The translations under genes were made by a program, and so were the position numbers. From Arachidicoccus sp. BS20 (lineage in GTDB: Bacteria > Bacteroidota > Bacteroidia > Chitinophagales > Chitinophagaceae), in NCBI RefSeq assembly GCF_001659705.1, contig NZ_CP015971.1, positions 2,793,029-2,857,028 on the forward strand: DNA of 64,000 nucleotides, given 5' to 3'. Below the pieces are notes generated by a model. It was given only the letters and a program-made list of their open reading frames with translations. It made no database searches and had not been told where the DNA came from. Of the stretch, positions 33,870 to 42,496 are shown one piece after another; within the stretch, counting starts at the first letter, position 1, and the number at the start of each line of letters is the position of its first letter.

Positions 33870-34286
33870 ATGGCTCAGGAAAAAGTTTCCGTTTTCAGAA
33901 AGGCGCACTTCAACGCCGCGCATCGCCTGAATGTGGAGGAGTGGAGCGCAGAAAAAAATGCTGAAGTTTTCGGCAAATGCAACCTGCCGCATTATCACGG
34001 GCACAACTACGAGATTGTCGTAAAAGTTACCGGCGAAGTAGATGAAAAAACGGGTTATGTGTTTGATATGAAATTGCTGAACGATATTATTCAGCAGGAA
34101 GTTGTCGCACGGTTTGACCACCGCAATTTGAATTTAGATACACAGGAATTTAAAACCCTAAATCCAACGGCAGAAAATATTGCAATTGTAATTTACAAAC
34201 TCATTCGCCCGCGAATCGACGAGAAATTAGATCTGCAAATCCGCTTGTACGAAACCGAAAGAAACTTTGTGGAATATCCAATTTAA
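33870..34286 (+). CDS. 6-pyruvoyl-tetrahydropterin synthase / QueD family, paralogue 2
   Basis: The 138-residue protein has the full active site: zinc ligands His18 (FNAAH), His43 and His45 (YHGHNY), catalytic Cys37 (FGKCNLPH) and the C-terminal LYETERNFVEY. It is clearly related to the first paralogue but about half the residues differ, so this is an old duplication rather than a recent copy. One of the two is probably QueD; the other may serve another pterin route. It starts 3 bases after the toxin stop and is followed by folE, so it belongs to the same transcript. Confidence 0.92.
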   Translation: MAQEKVSVFRKAHFNAAHRLNVEEWSAEKNAEVFGKCNLPHYHGHNYEIVVKVTGEVDEKTGYVFDMKLLNDIIQQEVVARFDHRNLNLDTQEFKTLNPTAENIAIVIYKLIRPRIDEKLDLQIRLYETERNFVEYPI

Positions 34287-34375
34287 TTTGAAAATTTGAT
34301 GATATGATAAATTGATAGGAAATTCAATTTTATCCAACCAATCTTTTAAATCTTACAAAATCCCAGTTCAGACAA

Positions 34376-34972
34376 ATGGCATATAGAAAAACCGAACATT
34401 ACGACGAAACTGTTACCAACGGTTTGATGAATCATTATAAAGAAATATTGAATTTGCTGGGCGAAAATTCCGAGCGCGAAGGCTTGCTGAAAACACCCGA
34501 ACGCATTGCCAAAGCCATGCAGTTTATGACACAGGGATACGAGCAAAACGCAGTGGAAATTTTGAACTCCGCCAAGTTTCACGAACCGATTAGCGAAATG
34601 GTAATCGTAAAAGACATAGAACTGTACAGCTTGTGCGAGCATCATTTGCTGCCGTTCATCGGGAAGGCGCACGTGGCGTATATTCCCAACGGTTGGATTA
34701 CAGGCTTGAGCAAAATTGCGCGCGTAGTGGATATATTTTCCAGAAGATTGCAGGTGCAGGAAAGACTGACCGTCGAAATTCTCGATGCCATCAAAGAAGC
34801 CTTGCAGCCTTTGGGCGTTGCCGTTGTAATCGAAGCGAAACATTTGTGTATGATGATGCGCGGCGTAAGCAAGCAAAATTCTTCCACAACAACATCGGCG
34901 TTCTTTGGCGAGTTTGAAAACGACAGAACAAGAAGCGAGTTTATGAAGTTGATAAGCGCGGAGTTGCATTGA
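34376..34972 (+). CDS. folE: GTP cyclohydrolase I
   Basis: The 198-residue protein has all hallmarks of FolE: the zinc ligands Cys87 and His90 ([12 protein letters not shown]) and Cys158 (KHLCMMMRG), plus [17 protein letters not shown] and QERLT. It converts GTP to 7,8-dihydroneopterin triphosphate, the first step of folate, queuosine and biopterin synthesis. Two pterin-synthase paralogues that use this product lie just upstream. A small membrane protein gene and fabD follow closely. Confidence 0.97.
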   Translation: MAYRKTEHYDETVTNGLMNHYKEILNLLGENSEREGLLKTPERIAKAMQFMTQGYEQNAVEILNSAKFHEPISEMVIVKDIELYSLCEHHLLPFIGKAHVAYIPNGWITGLSKIARVVDIFSRRLQVQERLTVEILDAIKEALQPLGVAVVIEAKHLCMMMRGVSKQNSSTTTSAFFGEFENDRTRSEFMKLISAELH

Positions 34973-34984
34973 TTTTAAGAATAA

Positions 34985-35392
34985 ATGTTTATGAGTAAAA
35001 CATTAAAAAATATTCTTTTAATAAGTGCAATAGTTTTATCAACTGTTGGAGTAATATTATGTATAATGGCATTTTTCTCTTTTATTTTTGAAATATTTAA
35101 AGAGCGAGACGCATTTTGTATTTCTCTTGGTTCGTTGTTTGGCATAACAGGGTATATTGGATTATGGAAAAGTCTTTTAGATAAAACAAACTATTATTAC
35201 CGAACAAATAATTTACTATTGATTTTAGGGTTATTAAGCTACATAATACTTCTATTTACAATACATGAAAGTATGCCGATAAAAGGTTTTGAAGATTTGT
35301 TAGAAACTCTAATATTTTTTGAACCATGTATCGTAGCAATAATTATTCTTATAGATAATTTCACACAGATAAAACACAAAAGAAATTCATGA
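34985..35392 (+). CDS. small AT-rich four-helix membrane protein
   Basis: The family is not recognised. The 135-residue protein has four hydrophobic segments (about 8-30, 47-62, 76-92 and 109-127) separated by short charged loops such as FKERDAF and LLDKTNYYYRTNN, ending in a basic tail QIKHKRNS. It starts 12 bases after folE and overlaps fabD by 4 bases (ATGA), so it should be translated in the same transcript. Its base composition is visibly more AT-rich than both neighbours, which suggests a later arrival. A start two codons on (34991) is equally possible. Confidence 0.7.
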   Translation: MFMSKTLKNILLISAIVLSTVGVILCIMAFFSFIFEIFKERDAFCISLGSLFGITGYIGLWKSLLDKTNYYYRTNNLLLILGLLSYIILLFTIHESMPIKGFEDLLETLIFFEPCIVAIIILIDNFTQIKHKRNS

Positions 35393-36279
35393 AACACGCT
35401 TACGTTTTCCCCGGTCAGGGCGCACAGTTCAGCGGCATGGGGAAAAAAATGTACGACGAAAATGAAACGGCAAAAACATTATTTGAGCAAGCCAATGATA
35501 TGCTCGGCTTCCGCATTACAGACATTATGTTCAACGGAACTGATGAAGAATTGAAGCAAACCAATGTAACGCAGCCGGCGGTTTTTCTGCATTCCGTGAT
35601 TGCGTTCAAAACTTTACAAAACCCGCAGCCTGACATGGTTGCAGGTCATTCGTTAGGCGAATTTTCTGCATTGGTTGCCAACAACGCTTTGTCGTTTGAG
35701 GATGCATTGAAGCTTGTAAGCATCCGCGCGAAAGCGATGCAAAAAGCTTGCGAAATCAATCCATCCACGATGGCGGCAATTCTCGGTTTGCCGGATGAAA
35801 AAGTGGAAGAAATTTGCGCAAGCGTTGCAAAAGAAACCGGCGAAATTGTTGTGCCTGCAAATTATAATTGTCCCGGGCAATTAGTCATCAGCGGTTCTGT
35901 CAAAGGCGTTGAAGCCGCTTGCGAAGCAATGAAAACCGCAGGCGCAAAACGCGCTTTGGTATTGCCTGTGGGCGGCGCATTTCATTCGCCATTGATGCAG
36001 CCTGCAAAAGAAGAATTGGCTGCGGCTATTGATTCTATTGCGTTTCAGCAGCCAATTGCACCTGTTTATCAAAATGTAGTTGCAAAAGCAATAAGTAATC
36101 CTGATGAAATAAAGCAAAACTTAATCGCACAATTAACAGGCGCAGTTAAATGGACACAATGCGTTCAGGCAATGATAGCCGACGGCGCTACAACTTTCAC
36201 GGAATGCGGTCCCGGAAAAGTTTTGCAGGGATTGGTTTTGAAAATTAATAAAGAAATTTCCGTTGATGGTGTGAGTTAG
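35389..36279 (+). CDS. fabD: malonyl-CoA:acyl-carrier-protein transacylase
   Basis: The 296-residue protein starts MKHAYVFPGQGAQFSGMGKK and has the catalytic Ser88 in AGHSLGEFSAL and the active-site His199 in GGAFHSPLM. It loads malonate onto acyl carrier protein to begin each fatty-acid elongation cycle. It overlaps the preceding small membrane protein gene by 4 bases and ends at a strong terminator. Unusually for fabD, no other fatty-acid synthesis gene is adjacent. Confidence 0.96.
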   Translation: MKHAYVFPGQGAQFSGMGKKMYDENETAKTLFEQANDMLGFRITDIMFNGTDEELKQTNVTQPAVFLHSVIAFKTLQNPQPDMVAGHSLGEFSALVANNALSFEDALKLVSIRAKAMQKACEINPSTMAAILGLPDEKVEEICASVAKETGEIVVPANYNCPGQLVISGSVKGVEAACEAMKTAGAKRALVLPVGGAFHSPLMQPAKEELAAAIDSIAFQQPIAPVYQNVVAKAISNPDEIKQNLIAQLTGAVKWTQCVQAMIADGATTFTECGPGKVLQGLVLKINKEISVDGVS

Positions 36280-36300
36280 TTTTCATAAGTCATAAAAATA

Positions 36301-36340
36301 AGAAAGGCATTCTTCAATTTTAGAAGAATGCCTTTCTTTA
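36301..36340. terminator. bidirectional terminator between fabD and the Tricorn-type protease gene
   Basis: AGAAAGGCATTCTTC (36301-36315) and GAAGAATGCCTTTCT (36323-36337) form a perfect 15-bp stem with a 7-base loop, between two convergent genes. Confidence 0.9.
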
Positions 36341-36355
36341 CAACTATATTCAAAT

Positions 36356-39300
36356 TTAATTGCCTGCTTCTTTCAGCATTTCTTTTACGCCTGCCTCTAA
36401 TTGGTCGTCTTTGCCGTTAAGGAAATCTTCATAAGGCAAAGGAACTTTAATATCGGGTTCAATTTGCAAACCTTCTGTCGGGCGGTTTTCTTTACCAATA
36501 GTTGCCACCATTGGAATACCAAAAATAATGGTTGGGTCTATCTGGCGTTCCCACCAAACGGCTGTGCCTGTGCCGGCAACCGGCATGCCGATTAATTTTC
36601 CGATACCGATTTCTTTATACACATAAGGGAAAATAAATGCATCGCTGTAATTGCCTTCGCTCATCAGCACACAGCTTGGTTTTTGCCATCTGTTCAAAGG
36701 TTCGCCGCCTTTCAGCAAGTTGCCTTGCGGTGCAAATTTGAGATAATTTTTTCCTGTAAGGAAAGTCGCCAAATCATCGTGCAGCCAACCGCCGCCATTA
36801 AAACGTGTATCTACAATCAATGCTTTTTTATCCCTTTCTTTTCCCATTACTCTGTCAAATGTTTCACGGAAACTTGCATCGTTCATGCCTTCGACATGTA
36901 CATACCCGATTTTGCCGCCGCTCAATTTATCAACCATGTCAGCCATTAATTTTGTCCAGCGTTTGTACATTAAGCCTGATTCTTCGCCGAGAGAAATCGG
37001 GCGAATAACTTCTTCCCAATTACCGGAAGCGCCCGAGAAAGAAAGCAATGTGTTTTTGCCAATCTTATGATTTAACAAAGACGTCCAATCAATATCATCG
37101 GTAATCGCTTGTCCGTCGATGGATTCCAAAATGTCGCCCGCTTTCACTTTGCTTTTCGCCAGGTCAATTGGTCCGCCGGCAATGATTTCGGTAATCTTCA
37201 AGCCTTTGCCTTTGTACGTTTCGTCGTATAATAAACCTAACGCCGCAGTTTGGTCGCCGCCTCTGCTTTGCGGATAGTATCTTCCGCCAGAGTGAGAAAC
37301 ATTCAGTTCGCCTAAAAATTCACTCAGTAAAACCTGAAAATCATAATTGTTGTTGATATGCGGTAAGAAACGCGCGTAGTTTTTATAATATCCGTCCCAA
37401 TCGATTCCGTGTAAAGTAGGGTCGTACAATTTCTTTTTCACTTGCCTCCAGGCGTGTTCAAAAATGTATCGCCTTTCTGCAGCAGCATCAAGCAACATGC
37501 TGCTGTTAATGGCTACCGGGGTTACTCTTCCGCTTGAGACATCAACTGTAATCAAACCGCCGTGCGTGCTTAAGAACAATGTTTTTTCATCTTTGCTTAG
37601 TTCAAGGCTGCTTCCGCCGTCGCTGAGCTTTGCAAGAATATGTGTGTCGTGCGTTCTCGGTTCCGTAACCCAAAGGTCAAAGCCTTTTTCAAACGCTGCG
37701 AGATAATACAGTTTACTGCCGTCTTTTGTTAAAGCATAATCACTGATGGAACTGCTGTTGATAGTAAGCCGTACTTGACGATTGTCGAGGTCGGTCAAAT
37801 CCAATTGTAAATCTTTGGAAGAATCTTTTGCGGGCTTGATTTTGCTTGTATCTGCTTTGGCAGTATCTTTTCGTTCTTTGAACAAAGCATAATCTTCTTT
37901 GCTCAAATTAAATTCGTCGTAAGCTGCTTTGTCAAAAAATACAGCGTACACATCACTTTCGCGACTGCCTTGTGTTGCCAAAGATTTTCTGCCCAGCTTA
38001 TCGCTTTCCCACAGCAATGCTTTTCCGCCCAATGCCCATTTGCTGTTGCCTTCGCCGAAGCCGCTGTTTACAGGGAAAAATATTTTTGATGAACCATCAG
38101 CTTTTGCCATCGCTGCATTGCTCGAAGAGAAGTAACCGTGTTGGTCGTCAAACACAATCCATTTGCTGTCAGGACTCCATGAGAAATCCCAGTCGCCATC
38201 GGAATAAGAATGATTACTACCTTCGGGCAAAATGGTTACGGTTTTCTTTGTAGCTACATCATATACTTTTAAAATATTTCGTTCTTCAATGTATGCAATT
38301 TTCTTTCCGTCGGGAGAGTATTTAGGCTGAAATTCATCTTTGTCTGTTGCAATCAGAGGCTCTTCTTTCAAAACAGTTGAAGCATAAAAATACGGCTCGT
38401 CTTTACGAACAAGGGAAGTTTTGTAAATATCCCAGCTATCGCCTCTTTCGGTTGCGTAAATAAGGCTGCGACCGTCGGGTGCCCATTGCACCATGCGTTC
38501 TTGCTGGGGCGTGTTGGTAATTCGTTTTGTTTCGCCGTTAGAAACTGCGGTAACAAATATTTCGCCGCGATTGACAAAAGCAATTTCTTTTCCATTCGGG
38601 CTTACGGAAAACTCGCTGATATTACCGTTTACGCCAATGGTTTTATCAACGTCGTCGTCCGCGGCATTTTCAATCTGAATAGCCACTTTCGCCGGCTGCC
38701 CGTTTGGTTGCAATGTATAAATTTCGCCATTCCAGGTAAAGCATAACTCATTGTCATTTGAACGGCTGAGATTGCGTACAGGATTGTTTTTGAAAGACGT
38801 AAGCTGTTTTGGCGCATCGGCATTCAGGTTTTGCTCGTAAACATTTTGTATGCCGTTTCTTTCGCTTAAATAAAATGTGCTTTTATTGTCGTTGCTGAAA
38901 ACCGGCTCTCTGTCTTCGCCTATAAAAGTGCTGATTTTTTTATAATGCTGCGAAGCAATATCGAACGTCCATACGTCGCGCGTAACTGCAGATGTTGCGT
39001 GTTTGCGCCAGGCATCTTCGTAGCCTTTTACATCTTCAAAAATAATTTGCGAGCCGCTACTGTTATAATGCGCACGCTCCATGCCTGCAGCACTTATCAA
39101 AACCGGTCTGCCACTGTTTACGGAAATTGAGTACAGGTTTTTGAATAATCCGCTGCTGAACCGAACGCTTTTTGCGGGTGCATTGCGTGCGGAAAGGAAT
39201 AAAACCTGTTTATCGTCGGGCGAAAAATCGGCAGGAATATCGTTGCCGCTGTAATAAGTTAACCTTTTAGCAGCGCCGCCTTTTGCCGAAATTACAAATA

Positions 39301-39568
39301 CATCAAAATCGCCGTAACGGTCGCTGGCGAATGCAATGGATTTTCCATCGTGGCTCCACACAGGCATTTCGTCGTAAGCATCGCCAACGGTCAATGGCTG
39401 AGCTGTACCACCCGAACTATTGACTGTATATAAATGTCCTTTGTAGCCGAAAGCAATAGTTTTACCGTCGGGCGAAATGGATGGATTCATCAGCCATAGC
39501 GGCGTGATTTGTGCAAAAGCTCCGCAGGTCGCAAGCAGCGACATGGAGATAAGTAGCAGTTTCTTCAT
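36356..39568 (-). CDS. secreted Tricorn-type S41 peptidase
   Basis: With ATG at 39568 the 1070-residue protein starts MKKLLLISMSLLATCGAFAQ, a signal peptide; the frame extending to 39619 adds only leader codons. The N-terminal two-thirds is beta-propeller with repeated PD40-like blades (SISPDGKTIAFGYKG, WSHDGKSIAFASDRYGD, YSPDGKKIAYIEER). A PDZ domain (about 830-900) and a C-terminal S41 core follow. The active-site His759 (NVSHSGG) and nucleophile Ser975 (GNYSDAF) match Tricorn. It trims peptides, here in the periplasm. Its promoter overlaps a palindrome. Confidence 0.93.
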   Translation of the reverse strand: MKKLLLISMSLLATCGAFAQITPLWLMNPSISPDGKTIAFGYKGHLYTVNSSGGTAQPLTVGDAYDEMPVWSHDGKSIAFASDRYGDFDVFVISAKGGAAKRLTYYSGNDIPADFSPDDKQVLFLSARNAPAKSVRFSSGLFKNLYSISVNSGRPVLISAAGMERAHYNSSGSQIIFEDVKGYEDAWRKHATSAVTRDVWTFDIASQHYKKISTFIGEDREPVFSNDNKSTFYLSERNGIQNVYEQNLNADAPKQLTSFKNNPVRNLSRSNDNELCFTWNGEIYTLQPNGQPAKVAIQIENAADDDVDKTIGVNGNISEFSVSPNGKEIAFVNRGEIFVTAVSNGETKRITNTPQQERMVQWAPDGRSLIYATERGDSWDIYKTSLVRKDEPYFYASTVLKEEPLIATDKDEFQPKYSPDGKKIAYIEERNILKVYDVATKKTVTILPEGSNHSYSDGDWDFSWSPDSKWIVFDDQHGYFSSSNAAMAKADGSSKIFFPVNSGFGEGNSKWALGGKALLWESDKLGRKSLATQGSRESDVYAVFFDKAAYDEFNLSKEDYALFKERKDTAKADTSKIKPAKDSSKDLQLDLTDLDNRQVRLTINSSSISDYALTKDGSKLYYLAAFEKGFDLWVTEPRTHDTHILAKLSDGGSSLELSKDEKTLFLSTHGGLITVDVSSGRVTPVAINSSMLLDAAAERRYIFEHAWRQVKKKLYDPTLHGIDWDGYYKNYARFLPHINNNYDFQVLLSEFLGELNVSHSGGRYYPQSRGGDQTAALGLLYDETYKGKGLKITEIIAGGPIDLAKSKVKAGDILESIDGQAITDDIDWTSLLNHKIGKNTLLSFSGASGNWEEVIRPISLGEESGLMYKRWTKLMADMVDKLSGGKIGYVHVEGMNDASFRETFDRVMGKERDKKALIVDTRFNGGGWLHDDLATFLTGKNYLKFAPQGNLLKGGEPLNRWQKPSCVLMSEGNYSDAFIFPYVYKEIGIGKLIGMPVAGTGTAVWWERQIDPTIIFGIPMVATIGKENRPTEGLQIEPDIKVPLPYEDFLNGKDDQLEAGVKEMLKEAGN

Positions 39569-39598
39569 ACAAAAATGATTAGTTAATAAAAAATGAAT

Positions 39599-39624
39599 CG
39601 TGGTTACAAATTTATACAACCACG
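39599..39624 (-). promoter_or_regulatory. -7 box inside a palindrome upstream of the Tricorn-type gene
   Basis: CGTGGTT (39599-39605) and AACCACG (39618-39624) form a perfect inverted repeat with 12 bases between. TAAATTTG on the minus strand (39607-39614) lies in the centre. A repressor bound here would cover the promoter. Confidence 0.5.
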
Positions 39625-39661
39625 TAGGTTATTGTAAAAATTATTGATGAACGGTAAAATA

Positions 39662-40054
39662 TCATTGTTCTCTCAACCTTTCGTCGGTATAGGTAATTTC
39701 TTTTCTGCCATGCGGCGTAGGCTTGCCGTTTTCGTCAATTGTTACAAAAACAATTTTTTCGATGGTAAGCACTACTTTCAGATTTATTTTGTTTCGTACC
39801 TGGCAGGCAAGCGTAAGCGAGGTCGTACCAAAATGTGTTGCCTTGATACCAAGTTCTATAATATCGCCTTGCCGCGGCGAACTCACAAAATTAATTTCAG
39901 ACATATATTTTGTAACGCAACGAATGGTTCCCAGTTGAATAATGGCATAAACCGCCGCTTCTTCGTCTATCCATTTCAGCAACGTACCGCCAAACAGTGT
40001 GTTATTGGGATTGAGGTCTTCGGGCTTAATTAATTTTCGGGTATAGAAATTCAT
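39662..40054 (-). CDS. YciA-like acyl-CoA thioesterase (hotdog fold)
   Basis: With ATG at 40054 the 130-residue protein reads MNFYTRKLIKPEDLNPNNTL, then FGGTLLKWIDEEAAVYAI with the catalytic Asp/Glu pair, VTKYMSEINFVSSPRQGDI and FVTIDENGKPTPHGR. This is the YciA/BACH hotdog thioesterase pattern, which hydrolyses acyl-CoA to acid and CoA in the cytosol. A TAAATTTG box lies 20 bases upstream, so the 29 extra codons of the longer frame fall outside the transcript. Confidence 0.9.
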   Translation of the reverse strand: MNFYTRKLIKPEDLNPNNTLFGGTLLKWIDEEAAVYAIIQLGTIRCVTKYMSEINFVSSPRQGDIIELGIKATHFGTTSLTLACQVRNKINLKVVLTIEKIVFVTIDENGKPTPHGRKEITYTDERLREQ

Positions 40055-40074
40055 ATTTTTTTGATTAGAAAAAA

Positions 40075-40082
40075 CAAATTTA
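40075..40082 (-). promoter_or_regulatory. -7 box TAAATTTG of the thioesterase gene
   Basis: Matches TAnnTTTG on the minus strand, 20 bases before the ATG at 40054, and decides the start. Confidence 0.5.
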
Positions 40083-40182
40083 CCTAAAGTAACACATTGT
40101 TTTAAAGTTCTTTTTGGGCAGAACAATATTTTTTTACACAAAGCATCAAACTTTTACTACACGGCAACAAAGCATCAGGCAA

Positions 40183-40190
40183 TAAATTTG
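40183..40190 (+). promoter_or_regulatory. -7 box TAAATTTG of the TPR-like gene
   Basis: Matches TAnnTTTG, 36 bases before the ATG at 40227. An in-frame ATG at 40188 overlaps the box and is not used. Confidence 0.45.
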
Positions 40191-40226
40191 CTCAGGTTTT
40201 GTGGTAAACCTTACAAAACTTGTTTT

Positions 40227-40622
40227 ATGCTAACAGAAAAAAACATAAAATTCAAATCTGCACTTGCGGCATATAAAAACGGGCAATACCTTCGGTCTGT
40301 CCACATACTGCAATTGCTCGAAAAAGAACAACCGGATAATTGGCTTGCAAAATATCATTTGGGCAATGCCAAGCTAAAAACCGGGAAGAAAAGAATGATT
40401 TTTTCTGCAATTAGCGATTTCCAAAGAGCGAAAGACTTAATTGCAAATACAAATCATTTGTTTATTCCTCAATTGGATAAATGTATCCATGAGGCGAAAG
40501 TGCTGTTGCATCCTGCGAAAAACAATTACCTAAGCATCCCGACCGTAAAAACTTTTCTGCTTTCTCTAAAAAAACGACCGGAAATTTCCCAAATTATCGA
40601 CCGGCTTATTTCCATCCATTAA
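40227..40622 (+). CDS. small TPR-like hypothetical protein
   Basis: The 131-residue protein starts MLTEKNIKFKSALAAYKNGQ and contains a probable TPR pair: FKSALAAYKNGQYLRSVHIL, LLEKEQPDNWLAKYHLGNAK, and a second helical hairpin. The C-terminus is basic (LLSLKKRPEISQIIDRL). No signal peptide or enzyme motif. It lies just before the ribosomal-protein operon with its own promoter. Function unknown. Confidence 0.65.
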   Translation: MLTEKNIKFKSALAAYKNGQYLRSVHILQLLEKEQPDNWLAKYHLGNAKLKTGKKRMIFSAISDFQRAKDLIANTNHLFIPQLDKCIHEAKVLLHPAKNNYLSIPTVKTFLLSLKKRPEISQIIDRLISIH

Positions 40623-40653
40623 ACATGGAACGAAGTCTTTTTCGATTTTTTTC

Positions 40654-40680
40654 TTTGTTTAATAATTTTTTCTACCTTTG
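40654..40680 (+). promoter_or_regulatory. rplK operon promoter
   Basis: -33-like TTTG (40654-40657) and -7 TACCTTTG (40673-40680) with 15 bases between, near the usual Bacteroidota spacing. The start site would be about 40685, giving an rplK leader of roughly 80 bases. Confidence 0.65.
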
Positions 40681-40720
40681 CAACCCCAAATAGTTCTTTT
40701 ATAGGAATATTGTGTTGGGA

Positions 40721-40741
40721 GTCCGCGCATATTGCAAGGAC
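40721..40741 (+). promoter_or_regulatory. possible L1 autoregulatory hairpin in the rplK leader
   Basis: GTCC (40721-40724) pairs with GGAC (40738-40741), an asymmetric AA bulge follows, and an inner GC pair closes a loop. In many bacteria L1 represses its operon by binding such a leader hairpin. The resemblance is structural only. Confidence 0.3.
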
Positions 40742-40765
40742 GTTATTACCAAAAAAATTATTACA

Positions 40766-41209
40766 ATGGCAAAAGAAATCTCAGGTTTCGTAAAGTTGCA
40801 GGTAAAAGGCGGTCAAGCCAATCCTGCTCCGCCGGTTGGACCTGCATTAGGTTCTAAAGGCGTAAACATTATGGAGTTCTGCAAGCAGTTCAATGCAAGA
40901 ACTCAGGATAAAATGGGGAAAGTTGTTCCCGTTGTTATCACGGTTTATTCTGACAAATCTTTCGACTTCGTTATCAAGACTGCACCCGCAGCCGTTCAGT
41001 TGATGGAAGCCGCAAAAATCCAAAAAGGTTCTAAGGAAAGCAATCGCAGCAAAGCTGGTAAAGTGACTTGGGCACAGGTCGAAGCTATCGCTAAAGACAA
41101 AATGCCCGATCTCAACTGTTTTACCGTAGAAAGCGCCATGAAAATGGTTGCCGGTACAGCCCGCAGTATGGGTTTGACTGTTGAAGGCACAGCGCCTTGG
41201 GAAAATTAA
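40766..41209 (+). CDS. rplK: 50S ribosomal protein L11
   Basis: The 147-residue protein starts [20 protein letters not shown], then [20 protein letters not shown] and ends with the RNA-binding domain ([20 protein letters not shown]). It binds the GTPase-associated region of 23S rRNA. The ATG at 40766 fits the family N-terminus; the frame back to 40712 is leader. First gene of rplK-rplA-rplJ-rplL. The usual upstream neighbours secE and nusG are absent. Confidence 0.97.
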   Translation: MAKEISGFVKLQVKGGQANPAPPVGPALGSKGVNIMEFCKQFNARTQDKMGKVVPVVITVYSDKSFDFVIKTAPAAVQLMEAAKIQKGSKESNRSKAGKVTWAQVEAIAKDKMPDLNCFTVESAMKMVAGTARSMGLTVEGTAPWEN

Positions 41210-41233
41210 TTCATCCTTAAACTTATTTGGAAA

Positions 41234-41929
41234 ATGGCAAAAATCACTAAAAAAAGAAAAGCAGCTAATGCAAAGATTGATGCAAACAAGGCATATACGC
41301 TTGCCGAAGCATCTGCATTGGTTAAAGAAATAAACACAACAAAATTCGACAGTTCTGTTGATTTGCATATTCGTTTGGGCGTTGACCCTAAAAAAGCAGA
41401 CCAACAGGTTCGCGGTACGGTTACGCTTCCACACGGAACAGGTAAAACCAAGCGCGTTTTGGTTCTATGTACACCGGACAAAGAAGCTGCTGCGAAAGAA
41501 GCAGGTGCAGACTTCGTTGGTTTGGACGAATTTATTACAAAAATTGACGGCGGCTGGACAGATGTAGATGTAATTATTGCAACGCCTTCCGTAATGCCTA
41601 AAATCGGTCGCTTGGGTAAAGTATTAGGACCCCGTAACCTGATGCCGAATCCTAAAACAGGAACAGTAACCAACGATGTTGCTGCTGCTGTAACCGAAGT
41701 AAAAGGTGGTAAAATCGCGTTCAAAGTGGACAAAGCGGGTATCGTGCACGCATCTATCGGTCGCGTGTCTTTCACGCCGGAAAAAATCACAGAAAACGGT
41801 CAGGAATTAATCAATGCGTTGATTAAACTGAAACCGACTGCCGCAAAAGGTGTGTATGTAAAAGGTGTAAGCCTTGCAGCTACAATGAGCCCGGGCATCG
41901 CTATTGACACAAAATCTGTTCAGAATTAA
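41234..41929 (+). CDS. rplA: 50S ribosomal protein L1
   Basis: The 231-residue protein shows [54 protein letters not shown] and the family C-terminal [20 protein letters not shown]. It binds 23S rRNA at the L1 stalk and often represses its own operon. It begins 25 bases after rplK. Confidence 0.97.
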   Translation: MAKITKKRKAANAKIDANKAYTLAEASALVKEINTTKFDSSVDLHIRLGVDPKKADQQVRGTVTLPHGTGKTKRVLVLCTPDKEAAAKEAGADFVGLDEFITKIDGGWTDVDVIIATPSVMPKIGRLGKVLGPRNLMPNPKTGTVTNDVAAAVTEVKGGKIAFKVDKAGIVHASIGRVSFTPEKITENGQELINALIKLKPTAAKGVYVKGVSLAATMSPGIAIDTKSVQN

Positions 41930-41969
41930 TTTATAAAAAATTAGTTCACGACATCAAAAATTTTTGACA

Positions 41970-42488
41970 ATGACTAAAGAACAAAAAAACGAAGTAATAG
42001 AACTTTTGAAAGAAAAGTTCACTCAATATAACAACTTCTACGTTACGAATACAGAATCGTTAACAGTAGAACAAGTTGGACAATTGCGCCGCGCTTGTTT
42101 TGACAAACAAGTAGAAATGAAAGTGGCAAAAAACACTTTGATTAAAAAAGCGTTGGAATCACTTGATGCTGAAAAATACGCAGGCGTTTACGAATCTTTG
42201 AACAATGTAACCGCTTTGATGTTTTCGGAAAATCCGAAAAATCCGGCAGTTATTATCAGCTCATTCCGTAAAGGCGGCGACAAGCCCGAACTGAAAGCCG
42301 CTTTCATCAACGGCGACGTATATAGTGGCGACAATCAGTTGACTGCATTGACCAATATCAAGACGAAGGAAGAGCTTATCGGCGAAGTTATCGGTTTGTT
42401 GCAATCTCCAATCAGCCGCGTAGTAGCAGCTTTACAAAACCGCGAAGCAAAAGCGGAAGAAGTTGCAGAGCCTGTTGCAGCAGAATAA
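41970..42488 (+). CDS. rplJ: 50S ribosomal protein L10
   Basis: The 172-residue protein starts MTKEQKNEVIELLKEKFTQY (ATG 41970; a TTG two codons earlier is not needed). VEQVGQLRRACFDKQVEMKV and KNTLIKKAL match L10, which anchors L7/L12 to the ribosome. The gap to rplA is 40 bases, but 174 bases with two hairpins separate it from rplL, which is unusual. Confidence 0.97.
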   Translation: MTKEQKNEVIELLKEKFTQYNNFYVTNTESLTVEQVGQLRRACFDKQVEMKVAKNTLIKKALESLDAEKYAGVYESLNNVTALMFSENPKNPAVIISSFRKGGDKPELKAAFINGDVYSGDNQLTALTNIKTKEELIGEVIGLLQSPISRVVAALQNREAKAEEVAEPVAAE

Positions 42489-42496
42489 ATCACGTC

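Noticed and set aside
26252-36279. A defence island
   Set aside because: One toxin-antitoxin pair here and one at 56 kb are isolated. No restriction, CBASS, Gabija, retron or other defence genes accompany them.
40621-40765. tRNA gene before rplK, as in some tuf/secE regions
   Set aside because: No cloverleaf or CCA end could be drawn; the bases fit a promoter and leader.
40847-41790. Minus-strand frames of 195 and 194 codons inside rplK and rplA
   Set aside because: They lie opposite two core ribosomal protein genes and show no family features.
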